Assembly (NCBI RefSeq): GCF_000330505.1
Contig: NW_004443767.1
Coordinates: 185,542-230,135 of the forward strand
Length of the DNA stretch: 44,594 nucleotides
Reading direction: 5' to 3'
DNA from: Entamoeba invadens IP1
Lineage: Eukaryota > Evosea > Mastigamoebida > Endamoebidae
The position numbers were made by a program, and so were the translations under genes. The stretch's first letter is position 1; the number at the start of each line of letters is the position of its first letter. Of the stretch, positions 9,559 through 19,390 are shown piece after piece. The notes under the pieces were generated by a model. That model searched no databases and was not told the DNA's origin. It saw only the letters and a program-made list of their open reading frames with translations.

Positions 9559-12500
9559 TCAACCCAGATTCGGGTAATACACATCTTTAAATACTACTTT
9601 GATCACATCCTTATTTCGATTCACTTGTTCTTTTAACACGGCTGTTTGCTCTTTAAGACCATCTTCTTGCTTCTTATAAAACGCAGTGAGCTGGTCTCCA
9701 AACCTTTTGATCCCTTTAGTGTCTAACACATTAGGGACTTGTCGTTGTTGGTTAAGTAAATACATCATATTCCCAATATCCCTCCTCACGTTCGCATCAC
9801 TACAACTCTGTGTGATATCATACAAATGAGAAATAACCCAACTGTCATACCCCTCAAATCCAGGACGATGTACCAAATAGGGGGGAATCAATTGTAAAGT
9901 CTTTCTCAGCAGTTCTACGTCTTGAACAAGGCAAATCGCGTTGAGTTGGCAGAAGATCAAATTCACAGTGAAGATGTGTTGCATTTGGGACACCACAGAC
10001 GTGCAACTTTTCGGCTGTGGGTAGTGAAACCCTAAGCACCTCTTCACCAGTTCGTAGTCTTCTTTGAAATGGGGCAAATGCTCATCAAACCCAAAGGACG
10101 ACATATAACAGAAGAACTCGCTGAAGAGAAATATCATCTGTTGTACCATCACTTCTTGGCTCTTCTCGTCGATATTCGGTACAATGTCAAAGCACAAATT
10201 TCTCATTACCCCTCGAAAGATGTTAAAAAAGTGTTGTTTGTTCTTCAAGCGACACAGAATGTGACACACAACACTTTCTAATGTCACTTTGGTTCGTGTG
10301 AATGACACTCCAATCACTCGCGCAAAGATCGTTTCAAAGCGCGACAGCATCTCAGCCTCTTTCTGTGTGACAAGACCAACTGCAATGTCAACAAACACAA
10401 ACAGCCATTCTTTGCTTTGAATGAGACACTGCCACACACAATGGTCTTCTTTACACAAGATGAGATCATTCAGAACAATGTCTAAGACTACTTTGTTTCT
10501 CGAAAAGTTCTTTGTGATGCTTTGCGACAGTGCCTTCAAAAATGGTGTTATGTAGTCGTCACCAACTTTCTTCTTGTCCATCGACGAAATGAATGACTCG
10601 GAAGAGAGATATCCACTTTTCGTTGTATCACAGTATGTGTTTCGCACGTTATTATAAGTCGTTTCAATGCAGATTTGGTAGAGTAGTGGTGTCAACCGTG
10701 TCGTTCCCAATGCCGTTTCAATCGTGTCGAAATTGACTTGGATCTTCAGAAGCGCCAAAATGCGTTGCACTGAGTTTTTCACAAAACTTGGGTTTGGTGT
10801 CATATACAACTCGAGCAACATCGCCTTGTTCTTCAGTAACATGAGCTTCACATAGTCTTTAATTTGGTATTTCGAGAACAACACAAAGCACAGAAAGGTG
10901 TATAACAAAAGTCCTGTGTCCTTATGATTTTGCTCTTTAATTGACTTATCAAGGAGCTTCAGTATGTCAGTGACATAGTATTGTACCACTATGAAATCAG
11001 TCACAACAATCGTTGAGACATATTGTATATACCCACATCTCCATTGGTAGTGCACTTTCGGCACGTTCTCCTCGACAAGTTCCGGTATCTCTCCCCCAAG
11101 ATACCAACTCAACAAGTTTCGATAGGACACTTTCTCAAACAGTTTAAATGGAAGTTCGTCTATAACTTCCACTGTGACTGTCTTCGTTAATTCCTTAGTA
11201 AATTCAAGTTTCAGTTTATCACTCTCCCACCATTCGATATTAAATAAGTGTCTCAGAACCAAATTCCTGATCGGCGTAAAGATGTTTGTAGATACCATTT
11301 TCAGTCCAAATTCAATGAACTCGTGCGCTACAGGATGTTTGGGTTTCACACTCTCCTCCAAATGTGGGACTTTACTTTCTTTCGCTAACTCAATCAGCCC
11401 CATGAAGATCTTTGTTATGTCTTCACTCTCAATCGCGTCTTTCCGTAACACAGGAAACACTGTTAAAACAACATACAATAATTCCAGTATCGCGTTGCTA
11501 TCTTCAAAACTCCGTTTGTTCCGCTTGTAGTCCAACATCGAAACAATTCCTCCAATTCCGCCAGTGCGTCGTATAATGCTTCCCGTCGTCTCTCTCTCAA
11601 CTACTTGAATTGGACTGAACTGGCTGATTTGGTAACACACAAAGCCGATTTTACCTTTTCCTTCTCTCTCACTTTCGATAGCTGTTGCCCCACCATTTAC
11701 CTTCCCAATTTCAGGAAAATATTGGATGACAGTTTCACTCGGCAACAGCGTGACATCGGTGACATACCCTTTAAAGTAACTCTCCGCGTCTCCGGGTATC
11801 CCTCCAATTGAGAACACTCCTTTCTCGTTTTGAGGGTAATTCATTTGGAACACCATATTCTCTTTATCGTAGTCCACGGTGACTCGATGCCCTCTTTTCG
11901 AGCATAACAGTGTTATTGTATGCCACTTGTTTTCTTTCATCTTCGTCCGACTGTTTTCCTTCTTCTTGTTGACGTTGTTCTCGTCATTCCCACACACCAC
12001 AGTTAACTGACCGCTTTCAACTTGAAGCACTATTTTGCTCGACGGGGTGCGAACAGAAAACACAACGCCGTCGCCTTGGCTTAAAAAAGATAGAGCGACA
12101 CCCCAAGTGTCACTCTTACCAACAGTAACATCGCTGTACAAACATGTTAGTAATCCGGGGAATGCGTAGTACCTCTCCGGTCCACCAACATGTGCCGCGG
12201 AGTTTAAAACACTTAAAATGTTCTTCGAATTCTGTTGGTCTGTCTCTACGAGGTATAGCCTGATCAACTCGAGAAAATTGACGTGCGTCTGTCGTGTTTT
12301 GAGTAATATACACAAGAGCCCAAGCCCCGTTTTCAACTCGTCGCCTTTGAATGTGATGATTTCCTTGATGATTTCGTCCACAAACAAATCGGACAATTTA
12401 CTGACGTTGTCCATATTACTTTTCGTCAACTCGCTCATCGTCTGATACACTTCTATTCTCCGTTTTTCTTGATAGACAACCTCTTCGATGTCTTCTCTGA

Positions 12501-12594
12501 ACTGGTAGACACACGAGTCAAGTGGAATATGACTGTCGTAGCTTCTGTTACACAACAGAGGAATTGTCCATTGGAGGACTTCTTCGCTCGTCAT
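9559..12594 (-). CDS. BEACH-family N-terminal-like protein (armadillo plus ConA-like) lacking a BEACH domain
   Basis: One exon, 1011 residues, ATG at 12594. After an alpha-helical start, residues about 140-290 form a concanavalin-like module of the kind found in neurobeachin/LRBA/WDFY3 proteins: DTWGVALSFLSQGDGVVFSV, then NKWHTITLLCSKRGHRVTV, FSIGGIPGD and SYFKGYVTDVTLL. After it comes TGGIGGIVSML, the usual first helix of the following armadillo-like region, and then helical repeats to the end. BEACH proteins have PH-BEACH-WD40 after such a region and act in vesicle and lysosome traffic; here no PH, BEACH or WD40 segment exists and the frame closes normally. So this is either a BEACH relative that lost the C-terminus or a separate scaffold family. 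I see no membrane segment or signal peptide. Role in membrane traffic is inferred only from the fold. Confidence 0.55.
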   Translation of the reverse strand: MTSEEVLQWTIPLLCNRSYDSHIPLDSCVYQFREDIEEVVYQEKRRIEVYQTMSELTKSNMDNVSKLSDLFVDEIIKEIITFKGDELKTGLGLLCILLKTRQTHVNFLELIRLYLVETDQQNSKNILSVLNSAAHVGGPERYYAFPGLLTCLYSDVTVGKSDTWGVALSFLSQGDGVVFSVRTPSSKIVLQVESGQLTVVCGNDENNVNKKKENSRTKMKENKWHTITLLCSKRGHRVTVDYDKENMVFQMNYPQNEKGVFSIGGIPGDAESYFKGYVTDVTLLPSETVIQYFPEIGKVNGGATAIESEREGKGKIGFVCYQISQFSPIQVVERETTGSIIRRTGGIGGIVSMLDYKRNKRSFEDSNAILELLYVVLTVFPVLRKDAIESEDITKIFMGLIELAKESKVPHLEESVKPKHPVAHEFIEFGLKMVSTNIFTPIRNLVLRHLFNIEWWESDKLKLEFTKELTKTVTVEVIDELPFKLFEKVSYRNLLSWYLGGEIPELVEENVPKVHYQWRCGYIQYVSTIVVTDFIVVQYYVTDILKLLDKSIKEQNHKDTGLLLYTFLCFVLFSKYQIKDYVKLMLLKNKAMLLELYMTPNPSFVKNSVQRILALLKIQVNFDTIETALGTTRLTPLLYQICIETTYNNVRNTYCDTTKSGYLSSESFISSMDKKKVGDDYITPFLKALSQSITKNFSRNKVVLDIVLNDLILCKEDHCVWQCLIQSKEWLFVFVDIAVGLVTQKEAEMLSRFETIFARVIGVSFTRTKVTLESVVCHILCRLKNKQHFFNIFRGVMRNLCFDIVPNIDEKSQEVMVQQMIFLFSEFFCYMSSFGFDEHLPHFKEDYELVKRCLGFHYPQPKSCTSVVSQMQHIFTVNLIFCQLNAICLVQDVELLRKTLQLIPPYLVHRPGFEGYDSWVISHLYDITQSCSDANVRRDIGNMMYLLNQQRQVPNVLDTKGIKRFGDQLTAFYKKQEDGLKEQTAVLKEQVNRNKDVIKVVFKDVYYPNLG

Positions 12595-12611
12595 TGTATG
12601 CCACTTTTTTC

Positions 12612-12619
12612 AGTTCACT
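12612..12619 (-). promoter_or_regulatory. GAAC-type promoter element
   Basis: The minus strand reads AGTGAACT, like the Entamoeba GAAC element (A/T)ATGAACT, about 18-25 nt upstream of the ATG at 12594. Confidence 0.4.
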
Positions 12620-12697
12620 TTACGTTCTAGTTTCTTTTATTATTAAAATACTATAATATATAGTAAACCCATGTAAGAGACGAACAAATGCTATAAA

Positions 12698-15028
12698 TTA
12701 GTCGAGTAATGCGCCAAAGTTATTTGTTTGTGTTGCACTTTCCTTACTGATATCCACAAAATGTTTCTTTCCAGCATTTCTCCTTCCAAAAACGGGTTTG
12801 AGTATTTCCGACGACGACGCGCTCTCTTTTTTCGTTTCGGCAGTCTCGCCCATATCTCGTGGAAAGTCACACGAACTTAATAAGCCAAAAGCGCCTTCTC
12901 CCTCTTTGCGATATTTCTTTGTTCGTGGCGAAAATGTCGGTGTTAATGTTTCGAGGCGTTTTGGGGTGCTCTCCTTTGGCTTCGATGTCGACCGACTTCT
13001 TGAAAGGGACCCAGAAAGAGACAACGAGAACTTCTTCTTCGGCTTTTCAACGTCTTGGCTGACGTCATATGACTCTTCTCCTTCTCCAACTTCGTATGTA
13101 GTCGCAACGATCTTGCCATAGATCTCTACATACGCTTTACGTTTGTTCTCGACTTTCAATTTGTCCTTTTCGTCCTCTTTAGTCTTCGTGAAGACAAATT
13201 CGTCTTTCAAGTCGTCGAAGATGAAGTAATTCATGAAGGCTTCTCGATTGATTACAACGTACTTTTGGTCGTAGACATCCATCAATTTCGGCAATTTCTC
13301 TTTTGTTCGTTCTTCATTAGTGCTTTGGACAACATCTATGAACTTCTTAGAGGATGGGTAAAACAACAGATTTAATGCAGAGAAGTAGTCCACTATATTC
13401 CGAATTTCCGGTTTGTCAGTGGACGTCGCGTAAGTGACTTCCATCAGTATTCTTCCCATATATTCTGTCCTTTGATGTTCAGGAGAGTGTAAGTAATACC
13501 ACTTCTTGACACATGTGTAGTACTTCAATAGTGTCAAGTCAAATTCGATGACTCCAATCGTCGATTTTCCATCTGTGACATACAGCAGAACGTTATTTCG
13601 CATCTTATCCAAATTGATTTTGAATACATCGTTCTTATTAAAGGTGGGGTCAAGACCTTTGTTCGACACTACCTTCATTTTCTTTTTCCCAGAGTACACA
13701 CACAATTCAATGCCTTTGGACCCAATCAACCCTTCACATTGTGTCGGACATATCGTAAGTGTCCCAGTCACTTCATCTCCAACGTGTTCAGGGAGGGGAT
13801 TCTCTCGAGGATCAATCCAAGTCGACATTAAAGTTTTTACATTAAAGAAGTACCTTTCATTTCTGAAGTATCCCATGGCCCACCCCACTGGGAGATTCAT
13901 ATTTTCAGTCGGATACGCTCGTTTCATAACTGTTTTCTTGTCTTTGTCTTCAAATACAAGTCTACTGTAATGATCGAGATAGATCACTTGATTGGTATCG
14001 ACAACTCGACCACTTTCAAGCCCATTTTGTATATCAATGGTTGGGGGCGACACTTTATGTGTGCCGTAAAACCTCTTTTTCTTAAACGAAATGTCATAGC
14101 CAAGTTCTTTGGCGTATTCTTCCATATTCTTTCTGTTATATGGACAACTTGGTCTGACTACAATTGGCACGGCAACACCACTTTCGACAGATGTCAAATT
14201 TTTAAGTCCATCAACGCGAACAACAAGAAAGTTTCGGAGAGATAATGGGTCCGCTATTACAGAGGCCAATTGTTGAGGGGAGACTTGCAAGGAAAACCTC
14301 ATTTTGCTGATGCCGAGTAAAACCTCAAAGTTCTGCTCTATATACACACGTTTGTCAATTGCAGAGTTATCAATTTTAGTCGACTCAACTACACTCTGGT
14401 TTGATATTTTGAGAGAGAGTACCGTGTTCGTTTTATTCGAGAAGTCAATGACTCCATTCACCATTTCGCCTTGTGTATACTCATTCTTCTCTAACTCGAC
14501 TTTCAAGGAAAACCTTTTGTTATCAATACATTCGGAAGTCTGTGTTTTCACGATTTCTGTGGTGTACAATTTGTACAATAATGGCAACTCGAAGACATCT
14601 GACTTGTGAATTTTGCAAGAGAGTTCTTCGATTTGTGCAACCATTTCCCACTTCAAGAAACACTTCCCCATTACAACAGTCGTGCAACACTTTTGTGGTA
14701 GTACCATTTCAAATGGAAAGCGGGCAATGCCTTCTGGGTATTCAGTGAACCTTCCGTTTTGGATATTATAATGTTCACTAAAGCAGTTACATGTGAATGA
14801 TTGGAAGCCAAAGTCCTCTTTCATATTCTTCTCTTGCCATTCTGAAGCGTTAGAGTCTTGTCTTGGGTCGGAAGAGTATCCATTTTTGAAGTCCGGGTAA
14901 TTTGTGTGTGTCTGAAAAATGACAGAGACTTTTTTAATGAATTTTGGACTCTTAAAAACAGCTTCTATAAACCCGTTGACTGGTTCTCCAACAACTCCTT
15001 TGTTACATAAAACGATATCAATCTTCAT
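12698..15028 (-). CDS. Arrestin-fold protein with internal WW domain and C2 domain
   Basis: 776 residues, ATG at 15028. Residues 1-160 and 165-295 are two beta-sandwiches of the arrestin type. The start MKIDIVLCNKGVVGEPVNG is typical of an arrestin N-lobe; LKVELEKNEYTQGEMVNGVI opens the C-lobe, where alpha-arrestins have a similar start. Residues about 379-409 form a WW domain with both signature tryptophans (W383, W404) and the final Pro (LPVGWAMGYF, then STWIDPRENPLP). Residues about 420-545 look like a C2 domain (GTLTICPTQCEGL, LDPTFNKNDVF, GVIEFDLTLLKYY). The rest is Lys- and Ser-rich with SLSLSGSLSRSRS and SP/TP sites, so phosphorylation is likely. Alpha-arrestins normally carry PPxY motifs that recruit the C2-WW-HECT ligases of the Nedd4 group; here C2 and WW sit on the arrestin itself and no HECT is present. 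Likely a membrane-cargo adaptor. Confidence 0.7.
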   Translation of the reverse strand: MKIDIVLCNKGVVGEPVNGFIEAVFKSPKFIKKVSVIFQTHTNYPDFKNGYSSDPRQDSNASEWQEKNMKEDFGFQSFTCNCFSEHYNIQNGRFTEYPEGIARFPFEMVLPQKCCTTVVMGKCFLKWEMVAQIEELSCKIHKSDVFELPLLYKLYTTEIVKTQTSECIDNKRFSLKVELEKNEYTQGEMVNGVIDFSNKTNTVLSLKISNQSVVESTKIDNSAIDKRVYIEQNFEVLLGISKMRFSLQVSPQQLASVIADPLSLRNFLVVRVDGLKNLTSVESGVAVPIVVRPSCPYNRKNMEEYAKELGYDISFKKKRFYGTHKVSPPTIDIQNGLESGRVVDTNQVIYLDHYSRLVFEDKDKKTVMKRAYPTENMNLPVGWAMGYFRNERYFFNVKTLMSTWIDPRENPLPEHVGDEVTGTLTICPTQCEGLIGSKGIELCVYSGKKKMKVVSNKGLDPTFNKNDVFKINLDKMRNNVLLYVTDGKSTIGVIEFDLTLLKYYTCVKKWYYLHSPEHQRTEYMGRILMEVTYATSTDKPEIRNIVDYFSALNLLFYPSSKKFIDVVQSTNEERTKEKLPKLMDVYDQKYVVINREAFMNYFIFDDLKDEFVFTKTKEDEKDKLKVENKRKAYVEIYGKIVATTYEVGEGEESYDVSQDVEKPKKKFSLSLSGSLSRSRSTSKPKESTPKRLETLTPTFSPRTKKYRKEGEGAFGLLSSCDFPRDMGETAETKKESASSSEILKPVFGRRNAGKKHFVDISKESATQTNNFGALLD

Positions 15029-15839
15029 TCAACAAATTGGGTTTAAAAGTTTCTTTGAGACTTTGATTGAAACATTCATCAATTTTGTTTGCTTGAAAAT
15101 AGTATTTGCTGGTTGAGTCTGTCTTTGATGGAATTTTGTTAATCAATATTAACATAATCATTATCACTACACAACAATAACATCACATTTCAAGTTTAAT
15201 TTGGAATTAACTACTGATTCAAAGACATTTTCTATATTTAATAATTTAAAATACTAATATATTAACTTTTGTTTTACTAAATGCCTTTTATTATCTTAGT
15301 CAAATTTATTTTATTTGATAAGTTTTATTTTATTTAATTATTATTATTAAAAAAAACTTTAAATAAGAGGATAAATGACTAAGATGTGAATAGTCGAAAT
15401 AAGAACTTGAAATCAACACACGTCAATCCCTTTTTCTTTTGTTTCTCGCTCCATAAACCATTTACAACGTAAAAAGACTCAGAGAAGATATAAGACTCCA
15501 TTTTTTCTTCTTTCGATCTTGAAAAAAGACCGAGAACTCCATTCTTTTGCCAAAGACTATTTCCCACTCAAATGCGAAATTCTTCTTCACAAATTCTTCC
15601 TTCTCGAGATTTCAAGTTTCCCAAACCTCCCGAAAAAGAGTATCAAACTCTTTGCTCCTCTTTTGTTTTGGTTTTTCTCCACCAAATAAATAGTTAATAT
15701 TACAATAAATAATTCAAGCTAATATCCCGTGAATTGGAAGTAGCGAAGTGGGTCACACGACACTACTTAATACAGAGAGACCCTATTAATAGAAAGAACT
15801 GGAAATTCCCGAAAATTCGTATAGCACCAAAAAGTACTG
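15029..15839. other. Intergenic region between arrestin-like and AP-2 mu genes
   Basis: About 810 bp between divergent genes. 15,380-15,660 is less AT-rich and has short open frames on the minus strand (15379-15567 has only a GTG start), possibly a decayed exon, but nothing is recognisable. The AP-2 mu promoter is at the right end. Confidence 0.4.
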
Positions 15840-15847
15840 AAAATTCA
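15840..15847 (+). promoter_or_regulatory. Initiator element of AP-2 mu
   Basis: AAAATTCA matches the Entamoeba initiator (AAAAATTCA) and ends only four bases before the ATG at 15852, in line with the very short leaders of this genus. A GAACT motif lies about 40 bp upstream. Confidence 0.6.
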
Positions 15848-15851
15848 GACC

Positions 15852-17096
15852 ATGATCAGCGCCATCTTCTTCATGAACGCAAAGGGAGATCTGCTGATCT
15901 CCCGAATCTACCGAGACGATGTGATGAAAGGCGTCGCGACTGCTTTTCGTTCGTATGTTCTCAACGAGAAAAATGTCCTTCCCGTCAAAATCGTAGGCCC
16001 GACGGTCTTCTATCACATTCGCGTGAACTCCCTCTACATCGTCGCATTAGCCCGTAGCAACAACAACGCGGCCGTCGTCTTTGAAGTCCTTCACAAAATT
16101 GTTGAAGTTTTCGAGGCCTATTTTTCGAAGATCGATGAAGAGACTATTAAGAGTCAGTACGTCTTAATCTACGAGCTTTTAGATGAAATCTTAGACTTTG
16201 GGTATCCACAGTTCTGTACAAAAGATGAGTTGCAGTCGTTGATCACATTTGGGAAGGCAAAAGCTGTCCAACGAGGGAACATTGCCATTCAAGCGACTGG
16301 GCAGATCCCATGGAGAAGTCTTGATATTACTTATAAAAAGAATCAATTGTTTTTGGACGTCATAGAAAGCGTCAACTTGACGGTCTCCGCAAAGGGAACT
16401 ATTTTGGCTAACGACGTCAACGGTGTCATTAAAATGAAAACACAACTTTCAGGGATGCCAGACTGCTCACTTGGGATGAATGACAAAGCACTGTTACTTG
16501 GAGATACAACACAGAAAAAAGCTATTCAATTAGCTGATGTCACCTTCCATCAATGCGTCAGACTCACTCGGTTTGATCAAGATCGTAGCATCAACTTCAT
16601 CCCACCAGACGGAGAGTTTGAATTGATGAAATATAGAACTACAGATAACATATCACAACAATTCAGACTCCTCCATAATATTAAGGAAAGCTCAAAGACT
16701 CATCTGTCACTCGATATCAACGTCAGAGCTCTCTTCTCGGAATTGCAATATGGAGAGAACGTCAGAGTCAAAATTCCAGTGCCCAAAAACGCTGCGTTGT
16801 GTAAGACTAGATGCACGGCTGGAAGTGCTAAATACCATCCAGAGCATGCAGCTATCTTGTGGAGAATCTCTCGATTCAACGGAATGACACAACAGACTAT
16901 TACTGTCGATGTCGACTTGGTACAAACAACTCAACAACAGAGATGGGATAAACCTCCAATCTTGATGGACTTTGTCATCCCCGCATTGACGGCCACTGGA
17001 CTGCAAATTAGATATTTGAAGATTGCGAGTGACTATAAGACTATTAAGTGGGTGAGATACATCACAAAGGCGGGGACTATTCAATATCGTCTCTAA
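15852..17096 (+). CDS. AP-2 complex mu subunit (clathrin adaptor medium chain)
   Basis: 414 residues, ATG at 15852. The longin-like N-terminal domain has the AP-2 mu signature: KGDLLISRIYRDDV, AAVVFEVLHKIVEVFEAYF and the near-invariant VLIYELLDEILDFGYPQ. The linker holds IAIQATGQIPWR, equivalent to the phosphorylated Thr156 site (QVTGQIGWR) of mammalian AP2M1, so Thr149 is the likely kinase target. The mu-homology domain follows: NQLFLDVIESVNLTVSAKG, LSGMPDCSLGMNDK and, at the end, LQIRYLKIASDYKTIKWVRY. The protein would bind tyrosine-based YxxPhi cargo signals and PIP2 during clathrin-mediated uptake at the plasma membrane. The linker motif favours AP-2 over AP-1 mu. Length is slightly below the usual 435. 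The stop is part of TAATT, the common Entamoeba polyadenylation motif. Confidence 0.93.
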   Translation: MISAIFFMNAKGDLLISRIYRDDVMKGVATAFRSYVLNEKNVLPVKIVGPTVFYHIRVNSLYIVALARSNNNAAVVFEVLHKIVEVFEAYFSKIDEETIKSQYVLIYELLDEILDFGYPQFCTKDELQSLITFGKAKAVQRGNIAIQATGQIPWRSLDITYKKNQLFLDVIESVNLTVSAKGTILANDVNGVIKMKTQLSGMPDCSLGMNDKALLLGDTTQKKAIQLADVTFHQCVRLTRFDQDRSINFIPPDGEFELMKYRTTDNISQQFRLLHNIKESSKTHLSLDINVRALFSELQYGENVRVKIPVPKNAALCKTRCTAGSAKYHPEHAAILWRISRFNGMTQQTITVDVDLVQTTQQQRWDKPPILMDFVIPALTATGLQIRYLKIASDYKTIKWVRYITKAGTIQYRL

Positions 17097-17304
17097 TTGG
17101 GTGTGCAAACTAAGTTTTGTAGTGGAAACTAGATAATTTAGTTTTCAAAGTTCAGTGTTTTTTCTTCTTTAATTTTTTATTATACAATTAGTTTAAATTA
17201 TAATATAGTATAATATATTAAATTATAATATAATATGATAGTAGAATATAATTTAATATAGTTATTTAAAGAGAAAAGAACTTTATAAAAGAAGACTGAA
17301 GTAG

Positions 17305-17790
17305 ATGAACAAAGAAAGCAGAAAAGAAAAATCGAAACCAAAATATGAAAACGCAAAGACAATCAAGAAAAATAGTCGTGTGGAAAAACTCCAAAGAGAC
17401 TGCAAAATTTTATTGATGATGCAAAAATTGGTGGGAATGGAAATAACTAACACTCTCAATCTACAGGACAGACTCACGGATCTCTTCGAAGACAAATTTG
17501 AAAGGAAATATCAACGACCGGCGTCACCACTTCATTTCAAAATGAGTCGCGTCCCGATGTTGGACCAGGAACAAATCGACTTTGGTGTAAGTTTCATTAA
17601 GAATCCAAAGAGTGTTGATGCAGAGAGTCTACAGAACTTCCCACAAATATTACCACAGAAAGATGAAGACTTGAGGAGTGAGGGTTCTATGTTACAAATA
17701 GAGGATATGCAATTTGAAGAACAGAGTGAAGCAAAGAGTGAGGAAGACGACCGAGTGAAATTGGAAGAGTTGGTGTTGGGTGAATATTAA
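17305..17790 (+). CDS. Small hypothetical protein, basic head and acidic tail
   Basis: 161 residues from ATG at 17305, with CTTTATAAAAG about 25 bp before it as a TATA candidate. The first 30 residues are strongly basic (ESRKEKSKPKYE). The middle is predicted helical (VEKLQRDCKILLMMQKLVGM, then LQDRLTDLFEDKFERKY). The C-terminal 50 residues are acidic (EEQSEAKSEEDD). No signal peptide or membrane segment is seen and no family is recognised. It ends 91 bp from the stop of the convergent NT-C2-like gene. The ordered composition, ATG and nearby TAATT support a real gene. Confidence 0.6.
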   Translation: MNKESRKEKSKPKYENAKTIKKNSRVEKLQRDCKILLMMQKLVGMEITNTLNLQDRLTDLFEDKFERKYQRPASPLHFKMSRVPMLDQEQIDFGVSFIKNPKSVDAESLQNFPQILPQKDEDLRSEGSMLQIEDMQFEEQSEAKSEEDDRVKLEELVLGEY

Positions 17791-17881
17791 TTTATTGGAT
17801 TGACTTGTTTAGTGGTTTTAATAAAAGAATTTGACACCAACAGAATACAATTAATCAATAAATAAAAACAACGAAGACACA

Positions 17882-19390
17882 TTACGAGGAAGTTATGAGT
17901 GGGTTGATCGCAAATGGTGTCTTATCAAAACACATAAAAGGTTTGACTGGACTATAAGCGTGTTTTACTAAATTTTTGATCTGAGTCACCTTAAAGAATG
18001 GTCTTGAGAATTGTTGATCTAAGATAACTTGATTCTCCACCATTCTGCGAATCTGAGAAATTTTACCATCAGTTAGAGTGTTCTCTGCTCTTGTTTTTAA
18101 GAGTACTTTCTCTATTATGTCTGCTGTGATATGGGGACATATTGCCATTCTGATATCTTCTTGTGTTAATATTTTCTTATTATCAATCATGAGTAACTTT
18201 GAGAGCTCAGTACAGAGTTTCAATTGGCTTAAAGTCTTATCGAAGTCGCTTATAATCATCAACAAGTCATTTCCGTCTTGCATAGACAAACTATCTTTCT
18301 CCAAAGTCTTTTCAAAGAGATTCAAATCGACTGCAAAATAGACAAGAAAGTCTTCGATTTTTTGAATTGTATTTGGTACAGTCATTATCAACTTTTGTTT
18401 GAGTGTTTTTATTCCATTTTTAGAAAGGTCCAATTTCAAAAATGTTTTAAATGTCTCGATCACTTTATCAGCAATTTGCGCGCTTTTGGTGCAACACATT
18501 TCATAACTCGCCTTCCAACTTTCAACTCTTTTTTCTTCGTTCTTTCCTTTAAGTAAAACGGCACATTCAAACACTGAGATGAAAATATAATATAAATCCT
18601 CTACTGGATATTCACGACTCGACAAGATATTCAAAGCCTCGTTGAAAGCGTCTTGGTTATCATTTTCAGTGACCATAGAGAGTAAAACCAAGGACAACAG
18701 AGAAAATTGATTCTCTTCATTATTATCACAAGTCATTATATCTCTGTTCGTTTGTCTAGTTTTAAATGTGTTTCTGTAATTCTCGATATTCACAATTTGC
18801 TCAATGTATGGGTCAATGTCCTTTGACATTGTAAGAGAACCAAAAGATCTTGTTGAACGAGATGATGTTCGAGAGTGTTGTTTAATTGGTGTTTTCTCAA
18901 GTCCGTCGCTTTTTGTTTTTGTAATAGTGAATTGTAATGGTTTTTGTGGACTCCTTGGTGTTCGTGGAGACAACGCTTTTCTTGGAGTTGTTGCTAATGA
19001 ATGGATTAAACTGTCTATATTGTGTGTTGTGTAGATTAAGTCAACTCTAACTTCCTCCCCTTTTGTGCCAAGAAGGTTCTTAGTGTAATTGCAGAGTCTG
19101 TTTTTTGTATAAAACAGTAACGACATATCAATAGAACATGAAGTGACTACGTTCTTGTTACACTTGAATTTTAAAATAAGTGCCTTCTCTTTGATTGATC
19201 CGTTAGACGACTTCTTAAAAGAAGTTTCAAACATTAATTTTGTGAAAGTCCGGAGTGGTGTAAACAATTCTTTGATTTTCCCACTTTTCTTTCCTATTTC
19301 CCATGTTATGTCAAAATGCTCAGACTCCGCATGTAATATAGAAACACTGTTGATGCCAACAAAGATCGGTACTTTCTTGTAAGACTCCAT
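17882..19390 (-). CDS. NT-C2-like domain protein with Ser/Pro linker and helical C-terminus
   Basis: 502 residues if the ATG at 19390 is used; the frame extends 27 nt further but only to a TTG. Residues 1-125 resemble the N-terminal C2 (NT-C2) domain of EHBP1/EEIG1-type proteins: a short first strand, FDITWEIGKKSGK where the family has its W-x-R/K-G turn, a middle KALILKFKCNK strand, and a CSIDMSLLF segment before LGTKGEEVRVDLIYT. Residues 135-190 are a Ser/Thr-Pro-rich basic linker (TPRKALSPRTPRSPQKP), likely phosphorylated by proline-directed kinases. The remaining 300 residues are alpha-helical with no recognised domain; a DIL-like fold is one possibility. NT-C2 proteins link membranes to actin and Rab pathways. 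The domain call is by pattern only. Confidence 0.5.
   Translation of the reverse strand: MESYKKVPIFVGINSVSILHAESEHFDITWEIGKKSGKIKELFTPLRTFTKLMFETSFKKSSNGSIKEKALILKFKCNKNVVTSCSIDMSLLFYTKNRLCNYTKNLLGTKGEEVRVDLIYTTHNIDSLIHSLATTPRKALSPRTPRSPQKPLQFTITKTKSDGLEKTPIKQHSRTSSRSTRSFGSLTMSKDIDPYIEQIVNIENYRNTFKTRQTNRDIMTCDNNEENQFSLLSLVLLSMVTENDNQDAFNEALNILSSREYPVEDLYYIFISVFECAVLLKGKNEEKRVESWKASYEMCCTKSAQIADKVIETFKTFLKLDLSKNGIKTLKQKLIMTVPNTIQKIEDFLVYFAVDLNLFEKTLEKDSLSMQDGNDLLMIISDFDKTLSQLKLCTELSKLLMIDNKKILTQEDIRMAICPHITADIIEKVLLKTRAENTLTDGKISQIRRMVENQVILDQQFSRPFFKVTQIKNLVKHAYSPVKPFMCFDKTPFAINPLITSS

Noticed and set aside
15379..15567. 62-codon minus-strand frame
   Set aside because: Its start is GTG and nothing in it is recognisable; a true small gene here cannot be supported.
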